DNA of 64,000 nucleotides from Notolepis coatsorum (GCA_963971535.1 OZ020585.1:24367272-24431271), one strand, 5' to 3'; counted from the first letter of the stretch, positions 11,589-26,196 are shown. Notes: a model not told the origin generated them from the letters alone. A program made the numbers and translations.

Positions 11589-12845
11589 ATTAGAGCTCTG
11601 TAGTATGGATACATTTTAACATATAAAGGATTGAAAATCAAATCGTGACCTCAAAATCCAAATCCGTATCAATTCTAACATGTGTATCGCTACACCCCTA
11701 ATGAATTTGTCTCGGTCGACAGTGATGAATATATCTACACCATTCAGATAGTTCCACCACACAACGGGCACCATGGCAACAGGACCTGATGTACTTTACT
11801 TTACACACAGCCAGCACCGCAGGCAATAGACTATACTTATGTATATACCTTGTACATCTGTTTTGGCAGCGTGTCATATAATAATAATAATAATAATATC
11901 TTAATATATATATTATTATTATATATGGTATTGTAGGTTGTGGACTGTGGACAGAAGCCAAGTGAGTGTTCATTATTAGACCAGTACACCATGAGGTAGG
12001 CTTGTTATACTGAATAGAATACATGTATAACTTTGAAAACGGGTACTGTAATGTACCGATATATTGACAGTATTGGACGATATGGGCATTAAAAACACTG
12101 GTCCAATTTAATTTTTACAGCCTATATTGGGCCGATTGTAGAATTGTAATTTTGACGTCCTTTATACAGGTAATTGTGCCAATTGAACAAAATAATACCA
12201 GTGAAAATAGATTGGTATCAGGCGATATGGATAGGGGGGGGGGGGGGGTTCTGCCTAAGAAAAACACTTACTTACCTACTGTTAACGGTTCAGCTTGTGA
12301 TCAATAGTGACCCGAGAAAAATAACCATGACCCAATCAAATATATGGCCGCTGGTTGTCTCCTCAACTGTCATAACCAAACTCTTTCAGTTCACGCCCCT
12401 AACGCTCCCCTCAGAGTTTTTCACTGAAGGCCTTGTTTGTCACATCATGTCTACCTGCGAGAGACACCGTCAAGGGTGTCCTCACAAACCCGCCACCACT
12501 CGATTTGATCGGAGATCGTTTCTCAGCTGTATCTGACAGGCTTTGACCTCGCTTCGACAGATGTAGCGCAATTGCGAGCGCTATCCTTTCAGCTACAAGG
12601 GCAGTCTGGTAGGAGACTGCACCGTGTCTGTAGGAGAAGAAGAAAACAAAAGCAGTTACATTATAGGCAGACAGCCGGGTGGACACAAAGAGGGTTGAAA
12701 GAGAGTAGAGATGAGATGAGAGATTAAAGACAGGTTGGAGATTAGAGGAGAGAAGAAAGGAGACTCAGAGCCTATTTGATGAATAAGCACTTGTGAGGCG
12801 GCCGTGGCACGGGCAGTCAACTTCATCATTTTCTTTGTTAATGAG
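11589..12845. other. Unassigned, possible MITE end
   Basis: The words tatcgctacaccccta at 11685-11700 look like the terminus of an hAT-type MITE, but a matching left end and target duplication are not convincing. An (AAT)n patch lies near 11880. A run of 14 G lies near 12235. No gene seen. Confidence 0.35.
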
Positions 12846-13040
12846 ATAAGATAAGATCAGATGAGATCATTCCTTTATTGATCCCCTTGGGGAAATTTGT
12901 CATGGCAACATGGGGGAAGGGGGAGGGGAGGTACAGGTACAGTAATAATGGCATGGTAATAGTAGAATACATACATATAGGCAATACAACTATAGTGAAG
13001 ATACAAATAAGCTGTGTAAACATTATAATTAACTGAAGTT
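12846..13040 (-). mobile_element. LINE 3' tails, reverse orientation
   Basis: The minus strand carries ccccaaggggatcaataaag, a very common fish LINE 3' end, followed by (GATAA)-like repeats at the outer edge. A second tail-like word, tttcaaggtttg, begins at about 13036. Confidence 0.6.
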
Positions 13041-13146
13041 TCAAGGTTTGTTTTATTTGTCACATAAAAGGTACATACATGAATTATACTGAATCAGTTA
13101 TACTATACGTTGCAATAAACACTTAGAATCTGAATATATTTTTTTA

Positions 13147-13538
13147 TTTCATTTCATTTCAACCTTTATTTAAAATCGTAAGCTTCTGATGTTTCCCTCG
13201 TTTACTGAAACGACGATTGTACAAAATGTAAACAGTAAATAATACAAACAGTATTCACAGAAAATTAAACACCAGAGTAGAAATAAAAACTTTAAAAATC
13301 ATTTGAAAAGATCAGCTAAAACAGTTGGTCTGAAATCATACGTTTAAACATACCAAGGGAAGGGAGAACCTCCAATTTCAGAGAGAGTTGAAGGACATTC
13401 CATGAGTTAGAGGCATCAAAGTAAAAAGCTTACTTCCCTAGATCAGAACAAACTTGAGGGACCCTAAGAACCATCCAGTCATTCAATCGAGTTGAATAGG
13501 TTCCAATATTCCAATCTAACAGTGAAGAGATATAAACA
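13147..13538 (-). mobile_element. LINE 3' end (ORF2 C-terminus plus tail)
   Basis: The minus-strand translation gives LLDWN, then RLNDWMVLRVPQV, FDASNSWNVLQ and LKLEVLPSLGMFK before a stop, followed by a UTR and an ATTTC-rich tail. This is the C-terminal signature of the LINE group also seen at 15430 and 39200. One in-frame stop (after LGK) marks it as dead. It is cut at 13539 by the foldback element. Confidence 0.75.
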
Positions 13539-13723
13539 GGTTGTTCACACCGGGAATAATTGGTTCGGAACATGAAAAATCGGTGCTCAGTGTTTTCTTA
13601 GAGGGCCGAACTAAAGCCTCCGTCATGTTCCGAACCAATTATTCCCGGTGTGAACGTGCCGGCTGGTTCGAGATTACGTTCGGGAACTGGCTCCGGCGCG
13701 GAGCCCGGCCGGTGTGAAAGGCC
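13539..13723. mobile_element. Foldback MITE with 32-bp perfect inverted arms
   Basis: 13543-13574 and 13624-13655 are perfect reverse complements (start gttcacaccggg). The outer right end, ccggtgtgaaaggcc, is again an inverted copy of the left terminus. The GC-rich, gene-free structure and ttcacacc ends suggest a hAT-like MITE. I could not find a clear target duplication. Confidence 0.6.
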
Positions 13724-14055
13724 TATTAGTGATAAGACATTCCTAGTAGTTCTTGAGTTCTGCCGCCGTTAGTTCTCCGGCTGCTGGCAACAGTCCCTGC
13801 CCACGGTACGAAGGACTGGACGAGGCGGTTAGTGGTGTGTCGGGTTGCTACTTTTTAGGGCTGTACCGAATGTCATTTTTTAACATTCGAAGCTTCTAAA
13901 AAGTTATTTTTTTTTATTTTTTTTACTAAATCCTCAATTTGAATAAAATGATTAATCTGATTAAATTAGTCTTTTTCTTTTATTAAATCAACTTAAATCA
14001 AAGGGCACGGTTGGTATGAAAGTGATGGTGACGTCTTACAGTATAATATTATAAT

Positions 14056-14648
14056 TAGGGCTGTCAGTTTATCGTGTTAATTAGATACATTTATTACACA
14101 GCAAATTATCGCATTATGAAAATTAACTCAAAATGTATTACACATTTTATTTTAAATTTTATTTTATTTATTTTTTATTTTTTTTATCTCATTCATTCCA
14201 TAAAAACGTAGAATACACATTTACAGAGTTTTTTTTATATGGTCCATTTGCATGTTCTTGGTATCTGATTCTAGGGACATCTATGGATCTCAGGGAATGT
14301 ATTCCCAGTGTCAGAAATACTGTGTCTGTTACTAGGCTTAAGTCAATTGTAATGAACCAAATGAGAATATCAATTACATTTTTTCTTTGACTGTGAATAA
14401 CACTATGCTCAAATTGACCAGACCTGAAAAAACTAAGCAAATTAATAGATGGAAGATGATTAAACAGAAGGTTTTGTAGATACAGTACTGAATTCTGCCA
14501 TCCGGACACAAGCAATTTGAAATATGATTATAGAATATAGAATATCAGGCATAAAATGGTTATGCGATTAAAATGCGATTAATTAGATTAATTAATTACA
14601 AATCCTATAATTAATTAGATAAATTTTTTTAATCGCCTGACAGCACTA
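14056..14648. mobile_element. Nested hAT-type MITE
   Basis: Ends tagggctgtcag and ctgacagcacta, with a perfect 8-bp target duplication attataat at 14048-14055 and 14649-14656. It sits wholly inside 13856-14847 and so is younger than it. Internally it carries the dispersed repeat 14236-14560. Confidence 0.85.
14236..14560. repeat. Dispersed repeat, longer copy
   Basis: Shares blocks with 8500-8664 and includes about 150 bp absent there. It is the third nesting level here. It has no coding signature; origin unknown. Confidence 0.65.
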
Positions 14649-14856
14649 ATTATAATATTAGTGTAGCGTAGCCTAATCTTTAACTGCAACTGTGAAGAAA
14701 ACCCCCATTGGTTTAAACAGATTGAATAGACAGAATAATTTTATTATTTTTTATTAAAATTGTATACTTTTTTTTTATTCAAATGTTGATTTTGAATTCG
14801 AATGTCAACATTATGATCGAAGCTTCGAAGCATTCGGTACAGCCCTACTAGTTTTC

Positions 14857-15411
14857 AAGTAAGACAACCCACATGTATGCAGTAGGCCTATACGTTGGTG
14901 AACTAGTTTCAAGATCCATCCATTGCTTGCCATTTCAGAAACACTTGATATATGAAGCCTGTGCCTGATGAATTCTAATCATGCATATAATCATTGCACA
15001 TTGTAATGGTATAATCAGAGGCACTGTAACTGTAATTGAGCATAGAGCATAGGTATAATGTTTTATAATAATGTGCATACATTATTTTGAAGCTCTTTCA
15101 GATGACGTACAGCATGTTGCATCATAGCATGCTACTGTAGGATTACAGGCAAAGATAGTGTACAATAATACATTGTGGATAATGAGCAAGACACATGTCA
15201 AATTACATTATAGTCATTGATTAACCTCATTTTGTGATTACTAGCCACTAAAAGTAATGGCTTTTGTGGCTTGTAAACATACTTTTAGTGGTAGGCCTAT
15301 CTAGCATAGACATGTAGGCCCATCTAGTGGTATTGTATGTCACAAAACTTTACAACATTACAACAGCTCAAGTCATTGGTATGTTTTGATTTACAAGGCC
15401 ATTCTTCAAGT
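14857..15411. other. No recognisable gene
   Basis: AT-rich unassigned sequence. A short inverted word pair around 15243-15292 (actaaaag and cttttagt) is noted only. Confidence 0.35.
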
Positions 15412-15870
15412 TTCAAGTTTGTTTATTAGTACATGTACTTTACGGTGAAATGCTTGGTTCTTGGTTTGGTTCCGATTTATTTATCGTCTCTTTTAAATTT
15501 TAATGGTGGAAATCTCAGAAATCTCAGTTTGAAGGATTTTCTACACTTTGCTGTTCCCAAAGTCCGAACAGAAATGGGAAAGAAAGCTTTTAGGTTTTCC
15601 GCACCTACTGCATGGAACAATCTCCAGTCCGATCTGAAAATTCAAAGCTTGGTAACCCTGAATGTATTTAAGGCTATGGTGAAGCCTATTGTAACCATGT
15701 TTTCTGTGTGCAAATGTTTTATCTGATCATTTTGTAACGTTACTTTAATCTGTAATGTCTATGTGTTTATTTAGAAACTTTGTGTTGCTGCTATTCTTAG
15801 CCAGGTCTCCCTTGTAAAAGAGATCCTGGATCTCTAAAACATATGACATAATTACATAACTTATAAGACA
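15412..15870 (+). mobile_element. LINE 3' end (ORF2 C-terminus plus tail)
   Basis: The open frame reads LVPIYLSSLL, then VPKVRTEMGKKAFRFSAPTAWNNLQ and LVTLNVFK before a stop at about 15726. The 3' UTR word aggtctcccttgtaaaagag is a common fish LINE tail. The first ~50 bp are instead a scrap of another LINE tail in reverse (caagtttcaagtttg). Confidence 0.8.
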
Positions 15871-16366
15871 TTATACCCATTTATATGCACAATATCTATA
15901 CTACTAATACCTACTAATACCTATAATAATACTACTATATGTATAATGCTTTACAATTGTGTTGTAAATATGATTACATTTCTCATACTTAGTATAGTAT
16001 AATAGTGGACACGTTTCACTCCAGACTTGAGACTGTTTGTATGGTATGAGACTGAAGGTGCTAGGAGGTGCTAGGAGACAAGTTAGATTCGGTTGAAAGA
16101 TAATAACCAGCCCCCAAAACGTCATAAAGAGGGAAGCTCCGGCCTCTGACGACAAGCCGCGTCGCAAAAAGACGCAATGGCGTCGACACATTTCACACGG
16201 AGCCAGATGGAAAAAGAAAAGCTCACGTCTCCCTGTATAACTGACGAGAAACTACCCCTTTTGAAAGAGAAAACACGCACACTGAGAAAATCTAAACGTC
16301 CGGGGAACAAAGTGTCAGGTGCCGTCCATATAGTAGCTCATTGTTCGCCTCAGCCTCTTTTTATGC
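15871..16366. other. No recognisable gene
   Basis: Contains a loosely repeated (ctactaatac) patch near 15900. The open frames (up to 127 codons) run into the (CT)n tract and are not credible. Confidence 0.4.
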
Positions 16367-17375
<1,009 letters not shown>

Positions 17376-17383
17376 CATATTAG

Positions 17384-18108
<725 letters not shown>

Positions 18109-18116
18109 CATATTAG

Positions 18117-18769
18117 TATAGTAGGAAGAGTGCATGATAGTATAAGACAGTAAGAAGGTAATTTTTTCTTTAATAAAAAAAAAGAAATCAGATATTGATT
18201 GAAGAAGTGTGTTTTTAGTCTACGGTACACACACACGCATACGCGTACAGTATACACGGGCGCACGCTTTAGGTTGGAAGGAGTAATTAAGCAGTGTGTT
18301 GATTTTCACATGGCTGGGATTCAAATAGCTGGCTCTATTTGAGTGATATTTCTTTTCTTTTTCTTTTTTTTGCGCACCGGAGCACTTAAGGGAATATATT
18401 TATGGTAATGAGAGAAACCAATTACAGCCTGCTTGCCACCCTCTCCTAAATCCCACCTGACGGCAATGCAGGCCGTGTCCATTCAGTGGCACGATGACGT
18501 TAAACTGTTGAGTTAAACTGAGTGATCGATTGGTGAGAACTGACGTTTGTTTGATAAACGTGGCAATGGCGTTTCCCACCGCGCTGCTGGTGAATGGTAT
18601 TCACAGGGAGAATGAATGTGTATTTGACATTATTACTGACTGACTGAAGGAAAAGAACATCCGCACACAGGATTACAGCTCCTGGTACTTTATTAGTGTT
18701 TCAAACAGCGAGGATCGTCATCAGGAAAACAACAGGTATTATGAGCTGCACTGCATTGTGACAGTGGAG
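18117..18769. other. No recognisable gene
   Basis: Non-repetitive sequence. No exon-like frame was seen. Confidence 0.4.
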
Positions 18770-19036
18770 ACAGTGGTTCAGGAGGTAGAGCGGTCGTCTG
18801 GTAATCGGATGGTCCCCGGTTTGATTGCAGCTCTGCCCGGCAGCATGTCTAAGTGTCCTTGAGCAAAGACACTTAACCCCTAACTGCTCCCGATGAGTGG
18901 GTTGGCACCTTGCATGGTCGCCTCTGCTGTCGGTGTGTGAATGTGTGAGTGAATGTGTGAGTGATTGGGTGAATGAGAGGCATACGTTGCAAAGCTCTTT
19001 GGATAAAAGCTGCTATATAAAAGCAGTCCATCCATT
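18770..19036 (+). mobile_element. tRNA-derived SINE (second family)
   Basis: The head has aggaggtagagcggtcgtc (A-box-like) and ccccggtttgattgcag (degenerate B-box). The body has ccttgagcaaagacactta and the tail ctatataaaagcagtccat. A minus-strand relative lies at 60990-61190. Confidence 0.7.
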
Positions 19037-19574
19037 GTGTGATGCTATTTTTCAACACCCTGCTTCACATTCACACCTGGGAGCTGCCCAGTACAACCAC
19101 AGACGGACACTGTTGGCCATCTTACCTACTCTGCACCTGGCCTGAAACCAGGTGACATGTGCACACAGCTGTGCCATGGCTTACATTAAACATTCAGAAA
19201 ACAACATTCATGTTCAGAATGTTGTTTTTATGTTTTATGTTATTATTTATATCCAAAGATTTATTTAATTTTCTTGTAAAATGTATTATGTAAATATTAA
19301 AGTTTTTTTTGTTTTACTTTCATAATTGACTGACAGTAGATTATGTACTACAATGAATGTAGATTATAAAATCAACTATCTATCAACAACTTGAATTTCC
19401 CCAAGGATATCAATAAACAAATATCTTAACAGTGGGTGAACTGTATTTCCAAAATAAAAACAGGTGGGTGAAACAGAATTTATTTTCGTCACTACATCAT
19501 CTGCATTTTCCAAACCTAACCCCCCTCCCCCTCCTCACAGCCACTCTCAGACATCATTATATATTGCATATATA
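19037..19574. other. No recognisable gene
   Basis: AT-rich unassigned sequence with a short palindromic word pair around 19193-19222 (aacattcatgttcagaatgtt). Confidence 0.4.
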
Positions 19575-20658
19575 TTTCAGTTTGCATACAGGACAAACAG
19601 GTCCACTGACGACGCAGTCTCCCAGGTACTACACAACACCCTTTCTCACTTTGACAGTCAGAAGGGGGGCTATGTGAGATTGCTGTTCATTGACTATAGT
19701 TCAGCTTTCAACACCATAGTCCCCACCAGACTGGTTGACAAGCTGATCGACAGGCCCCAGGCGGTCAGGGTGGGGGGGCTCCAGCACAATCACCCTGAGT
19801 ATCGGGTCACCCCAGGGCTGTTTTAAGCCCCCTGCTGTATTCACTTTACACACATGACTGTGTGGCCAGATTCAGCTCCAACTCCATAGTGAAGTTTGCT
19901 GACGACACGGTGGTGGTGGGGCTGATCTCTAACAACGACGAGAAGGCCTACCGGGAGGAGGTAGATGAACTGGCACGCTGGTGCCGGGATAACAGCCTAC
20001 TCCTGAACATTGGTAAAACCAAGGAGCTGATCGTGGATTTTAGGAGAATACAGCAGGGGACACACACACCACTGTGGATAAATGGGGTTATCGTGGACAG
20101 GGTGAGCAGTTTCAAGTACCTGGAAGTCCACATCACAGAGGAACTGACATGGACAACACACATAGACTCAGCCTTCGAAAAGGCGAAACAGCGGGGAAGA
20201 TACTCCACTCCTTCTATTCCGGGGCTGTAGAAAGCATTCTGACTGGAAACATCACTGCCTGGTTTGGAAACAGCATGGGACACATTGGGACAGGAAGGCC
20301 CTTCAGAGAGTACTATGGGTATTGCACTACCACCCCGGCAGGACTTATATAACAGGAAGTGCAAATCCAGAGCCTGCAGAATAATGAAAGACCCCCACCA
20401 CCCCAACAACAGCCTGTTCAAGCTGCTGCGGTCAGGCAAGCGCCTACGCACACACGTGCACAGAGAGACTACGGCTCAGCTTCTTCCCCCAGGCCATCAA
20501 AACACTGAACACTGAACTCTCCACACACAAGTACACATGATCACACACATACACACACACACACAACACATATGCTGCAATCGCTCACACACAAACAGTC
20601 ACTTTAAACTAAATGGAAAGGACACTTTAATGGAACGAGGAAAATAAAGGTCACTTTA

Positions 20659-21622
20659 ACCCTTTACCGGTCACTTCTTGGAATACCTGGAAATTCACTA
20701 TTTCAACTCTAGAATGTTATTTTGGTGCTATTTCAAAAGTTATCTACAATTTTGAAATTCCTGTAAATTAAGGTTAACCAAAGTGTCCAAGAACAGGTCC
20801 TCGACCGGTACCCTAAAAATGTGGGGCCTATGGGGCATATTTTTCCTTAGGGGGCATATCTATGAAACTTGGCAGGCTGATTCATAACATAAAATAAATA
20901 AGAAAATGTATAGGGAGTTTTCGTTGCGAATTTGCGTTGCCATGGCAACAATGATACTACATGGTACTACAGGGTACTACAGGGTACTACATGGTACTAC
21001 ATGGTACTACATGGTACTACATGGTACTACAGGGTACTACAGGGTACTACATGGTACTACATGGCACTACAGGGTACTACATGGCAATACAGGGTAGTAC
21101 ATGGCAATACATGGTAGTACATGGCAATACAGGGTACTACATGGCACTACATGGTAGAAGTAATACCATCGGGCATATGTCTAAAAATGGACACTATGTC
21201 ACTTCACCTGAAGGTGCATATGACCATTTATGGCTTCACCACTTTTTAGCTAACAGCAAATCCTGATTTCACTAATCCTATGCTAAAAACACCTATCCCA
21301 TCCTTTAAATGATTGTTCAACTGCAAAAATAGTAAATGTTATCAATTTACCATGATTTGTTGAGGAAATAATGGATTTTGAAGAATAGAAGCAGGTGCAA
21401 AAATCTGCATTATTTTGCTGTGGTGAAAAGAAGGAAGTTGCAGATCCCCAGGGTCTATCCTGATTGGTCAGATGGGATGGTGACAATATCTGTGTCATAG
21501 CCTGACCTGTGCTGATTGGCTGGAAGAAGTTTTTTTCATAGATTAAAGTTCCCCCTCTCCCACCTGGCTAATATATTGTATGGGGAAATGGCCAAAAATG
21601 GTTACTTGGCCGGTAAAGGGTT
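20659..21622. mobile_element. MITE inserted in the LINE 3' region
   Basis: Inverted ends aaccctttaccggtcac (left) and ggccggtaaagggtt (right) bound a gene-free ~964-bp segment. It separates the LINE ORF end from its 3' UTR. The target duplication is not clear, so the superfamily is left open. Confidence 0.6.
20951..21155. repeat. 10-bp minisatellite in the MITE
   Basis: About 20 units of tactacatgg/tactacaggg with occasional gcaatac variants. The period of 10 cycles through all three frames, giving three equivalent Tyr/Gly/Trp-rich open frames that are not genes. Confidence 0.95.
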
Positions 21623-22048
21623 GGAAAGAACCGATGTGGTTCTTGTATAGTTTAGATATAGCAAGTATTGCATAGGGATAAAGTAAAAACTGTATATTGT
21701 ATAGTAGTGTACATAGGACCCAGTGCCTTAAATCCGTAGCTAACAATCTCAGGAATTTAGCATGTCTATTTTATCATGCCCTTTCTACAGTATGTCTATT
21801 TTATTACCTGTTTTTTATGTCTATTTTATTATTAGTATTATTGCATAATCGAAGCGGGCATGGCCACCCGCATTTCACTGTATGCCCTGGTATGTATGTG
21901 ACAAATAAAACTCTTGAATCTTGAAATCTTGACATTGCATGTATTACGCTCAAGTACCTCTTAATCTCTTAAGTATTCCAGTATTTTCATTTGAATGATT
22001 CAGTCACTGAATAGACGGAGAACAGATAAGGGATGAATACACTATGGG

Positions 22049-22342
22049 CAGTGGTGCAGTGGCAAATTGACAGTAGGTCAAACGCTCCACGCGCGTGCGC
22101 GCGTGCGCACGCATGCACAGTTTTTTTTGGCTGCTCTCGTCCTGCAGCTGGATACTATTGCCTCACAGCGCGGCCGTCAGCGCGCGGCCCAGAGAGCGCC
22201 GCTGGCTCTGCGGCTCTGCAGCTGCATGCTTCTCCGGGAGTCCGGTTGGATAATGCCATGTAAAAAGCGATTGCGCGTACTTCAGCCTCAGTGACCGAGG
22301 TATAACGCCGTTATACCGAGTTATACCAGCACTGCACCACTG
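22049..22342. mobile_element. GC-rich hAT-type MITE
   Basis: Ends cagtggtgcagtg and cactgcaccactg are exact inverted repeats, with a perfect 8-bp target duplication actatggg at 22041-22048 and 22343-22350. The interior is CpG-rich, with gcgcgtgcgcgcgtgcgc near 22090. No coding capacity. Confidence 0.9.
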
Positions 22343-22350
22343 ACTATGGG

Positions 22351-24033
22351 ACCGTTTAATAGTCCCCTGGCCACAGCTCCTGATATACTCAAATTGGCAA
22401 ATGCAAGGGAAAACTTAACCCACGACATCCATACAGAAAGACACAGATGAGGAGAACCCCTGCAAAATAGGCCATCACTTAGCATGAGGCAGTCGGGTAC
22501 GGAAAGCATTCGGTGTCATTACCCTTATGAAAATGCTTCATGGTATTTCCAGAAAGGTATCATGGTATTTCCTAGCTCTATTGAGCTTTGTATGTATGTA
22601 TATATGTACGTACGGTATATGCAAACCACTATAATGAACCGCCGCAGATTCACAGATCAACAGAAAGCTCAGAGTGTCGACAAAGGCAGGTGGGGTGAAA
22701 ACACAAGCCACTGCTGAAATACAGTATACAATTACCTGAAGTCTAATTAATCTCCGAAGTCTCCTTTCATATCATCCAGCCGAGCTGTTCATTTCCGGTA
22801 GTGGCGCCTTAATGACTTAATGACTTTCCCAGAAAACCACAGAAGAAGGCGTTATTACATGGAAATGACCAGCTCAGCTGCAAATGACCATCACACCACC
22901 GGTACCATGGTGCTTTGCAGTAAGGGTACTATAGGTGCGCACGCTTAGTGGCTTAGCAAAATTCCCAATACTTGAGAGTTTTTCTGCATCTGTAGCTGGT
23001 GACTGTATTCCTGCTTAGTGCTTCTCCGTTCCTGTGTGGCCCTCTCACTCATTACTCATCTGTATGCCAAAAGCAGGAGAAAACAGAGGATGAAAGATGA
23101 CCTAGATACAGTAGGTGCTGGGAAAATTGTACCGGGCACAGTCACTGCATGCAAGTGCGTCGTGGACACAAAGCTATTGTCCTATTCCCCCGCGGGCTCC
23201 CTGTGAACACCGCAGTGCACACACCGCAGCGCTCTCTGGTCTCTACAGACCCTCTCGGAATAACTTTTACTGCTTGTCGCGTCCACTTGTCCTCGTGTGC
23301 CTGGCTCGAATCTTTCGCACAATGAAGTTTGCCAGACATTCTTGGCAGTGTCCGACAGGCGGCCAACAAAGCTAGCTTTGGCTTTCTAATTCCGTCATCT
23401 CCGGAGAGACCCTTCAGTCCAAGTAGGCCAGCGGTGAATCTGTGCGCACGTCTCAGAAAGAGACAGGCGGGCACACCCGCGCCAAAGATCCAACCCGTCA
23501 CTGTCAGATATGGACACGTAGACATGCAGACGTGTACGTTGTCATGGATCTTCTATGTTGTGAGCTAGTGTCATGACCCTTTCAAGGACCCATGAAACCC
23601 ATTCAAAACCCAATATAGTGCTTCAGAACACGGGCGTCAATCTGGTTGTTTTGCCTCTCGCGCGAACGGAGCGCTGACATGGGTTATTATTACACCGATC
23701 GCGCTACGCGGTGGGCATTAGCGTCCGAGATGCCGTCGCACAAACTCCTTTTCACCTCGAATGACATCCTTCGGATCGTTATGTGTGTGTTGCCATCGTT
23801 GTGTGGTCCCTCAACCCCCACCCAGTGATCGACCTGCAAAAAACTCGATAGAGGTAGATGATACAGCGTGTGCCGTAATGGAATGTCACGTCTCGAGTCA
23901 CACATTTTGAATATTGAAATCTGAATTCCTGCCCAAACCTCCACTGAGAATGTGATCTTGTTATTCGGCTGGCATCGGCGATGACTAGTGACTGTTGATG
24001 AGGTGACCTCACCGGCTCAAGGCTGTTATGTTC
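22351..24033. other. No recognisable gene; possibly unique DNA
   Basis: The longest stretch in this part without an identifiable repeat. 22770-22910 has TAATGACTTAATGAC-like homeodomain-site words. 23140-23560 is GC-rich with overlapping frames on both strands up to 127 codons, none recognisable. Exon or enhancer status cannot be decided by eye. Confidence 0.35.
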
Positions 24034-24653
<620 letters not shown>

Positions 24654-26088
24654 TGTAACTGAGGGGTACAATTCCCTGACTGTATTACTAGATATGATAC
24701 TTACTACCACTACCTTTGTACTTAATATTCGGCCACCCAGTACATGGCATAAATATATTATGATGAACACTGTCACGTAGATGAAACGGATCCAACACAA
24801 ATGTACGAATTAGAAATAGGTCTTTATTTCTACACAGCGATGGTGTGTAGAGCAAGCACTTAATCAAATCAATCACATTTATGAATGGAAATTAGTATGC
24901 ACTTTTATGGCAAGAGTATTCGTCGTATATCAATAGAGAATGTCCAATCTCTGAAGGCGCAGGTGGTACATATACGACCTGGAATAGTTTAAGGAATAAC
25001 AGCAATGATACTTTAATGATTATATACTGGATACGCTAGGGGGGGTTAATCCGGTCGCTTGTAAGCCGACAGGAGTAGGAAGGGGGGGGGGGGGTAGAAT
25101 CCGGCTGCCTCATCCGGCCAAGGGTATCCCAGGTGAACCCACTGTAGTGCCGTTCAATGCGCCGGCGATCCTTGGACCACAGATGAAAGCAGGTGGACCC
25201 TTTGTGGGCCGGCGTCCTCCGGTCCACGGAGGAGAGACGTGAAGCGACCTCGTCTTGCAGAGCGTCTCCTCACCTTGCGTCCTCTCCAGGGGGGGGGGTT
25301 CCAACACACGGCAGTGTCGGGGGTCTTTATCCATGGAATAATCAACGTACACAAAGCATAATCCGTGCCTGGGAAGGCGGGCTGTCGTCGGTAGAATAAT
25401 CCGGTATACAGGTCCACTCGCTCGTCGGCTCTGGGGCTCCTCGGGTGCAGCTTCACGTGGGGTCAACCACCCTGGATAAGCAGCCAGTTCTCTGCCCGAA
25501 ACGATGGGGTACTGACTACGGTAGTATTCTCACCGTACGAAGCACTATATATTAACAGACTATTATTAGCTTAATAGACTACGTCCAACTCGACGATATA
25601 GTGCCAAATATGACTATTCAAATATTAATATACACGATGTCTCAATACCGATGGTAGGCGAACTTGGCCTTACTCCCACACGTGGCGTCGCGGGGAGGCT
25701 TTACGTCTGTGACTCTATTGGAGGGTAAGAAACTGGACTGAAAAGGAAGTCCTACTTTAGTAGCGCAGTATATATACGCACTATGAACAAATAGTCCCAT
25801 TAGTGGTGCGGTAGTCAGATTCCTACGCGGAACTAGGACTTGTTCGTACATGTGGAGCGGTACGTTTGAACTGGGTCTGAGGGGTATGGCAGCCTGGCAC
25901 CAAGGTCTCGACCAATAGTAGAATGGAGACTATTATGGGATGTTCAGTAGGCTAGAATGGATATTCAATGCATATTGTACAAGGAATATACAAGGGATAT
26001 TAGGGAATATTAGAGAATATACAAATACAATTAAATATATATATATAAATAAATATATATATTCGGTTTAATCTGGCCCTTCACAACA
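24654..26088 (-). repeat. 3' LTR of the BEL/Pao element
   Basis: 1,435 bp. On the minus strand it starts TGTTGTGAAGGG and ends CAGTTACA (TG...CA). Differences from the other LTR include 24746 (t versus c), a one-base deletion near 24925, a change near 25617 (c versus g) and one near 26008 (t versus c). AATAAA on the minus strand (TTTATT at 24823-24828) may be the poly(A) signal. Confidence 0.95.
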
Positions 26089-26099
26089 GCCACCCCCTG
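26089..26099 (-). other. Polypurine tract
   Basis: The minus strand reads agggggtggc immediately 5' of the 3' LTR, the expected place for the primer of plus-strand DNA synthesis. It is short and not purely purine. Confidence 0.6.
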
Positions 26100-26196
26100 A
26101 TTGGTCCCAGACCTAATCAGTTAAACAGAGACAGATTAATCGCGTTGTCTATTTACACATAAGGGTTTGCTGTAGGGGTCAGTCAACTTCACAAAG

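Larger units (their letters stand above)
13856..14847. mobile_element. hAT-type MITE with a second MITE inside
   Basis: Inverted ends tagggctgtaccgaatg (13856) and cattcggtacagcccta (14831-14847). An 8-bp target duplication, ctactttt/ctagtttt, lies at 13848-13855 and 14848-14855 (7 of 8 match). Subterminal cgaagcttc motifs occur on both sides. The length without the inner element is about 400 bp. It has no coding capacity and would need hAT transposase from elsewhere. Confidence 0.8.
19575..21935 (+). pseudogene. Jockey-superfamily LINE, broken and interrupted
   Basis: The RT region reads [13 protein letters not shown], then [15 protein letters not shown] (motif A), FADDTVVVGLIS (motif C, catalytic Asp pair present), ARWCRDNSLLLN and FKYLEVHITEELTWTTHID. 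Further 3' are ITAWFGNS, DLYNRKC, HPNNSLFKLLRSGKR and a FFPQAIK-like end near 20500. Frames change several times, and a segment after LVDKL is deleted. The 3' UTR resumes after a MITE (20659-21622) and ends gacaaataaaactcttgaat at about 21926. It is the same family as 11015-11588. Confidence 0.85.

Noticed and set aside
11592-11700. hAT MITE remnant
   Set aside because: The right end looks typical, but the left end and the 8-bp duplication do not match well enough.
12540-12620. SINE head on the minus strand (tagctgaaaggatagcgc)
   Set aside because: One A-box-like word is present, but no convincing B-box, tail or target duplication.
23115-23568. GC-rich possible exon with frames on both strands
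   Set aside because: No recognisable protein, no clear splice signals in a consistent frame, and equal openness on both strands.
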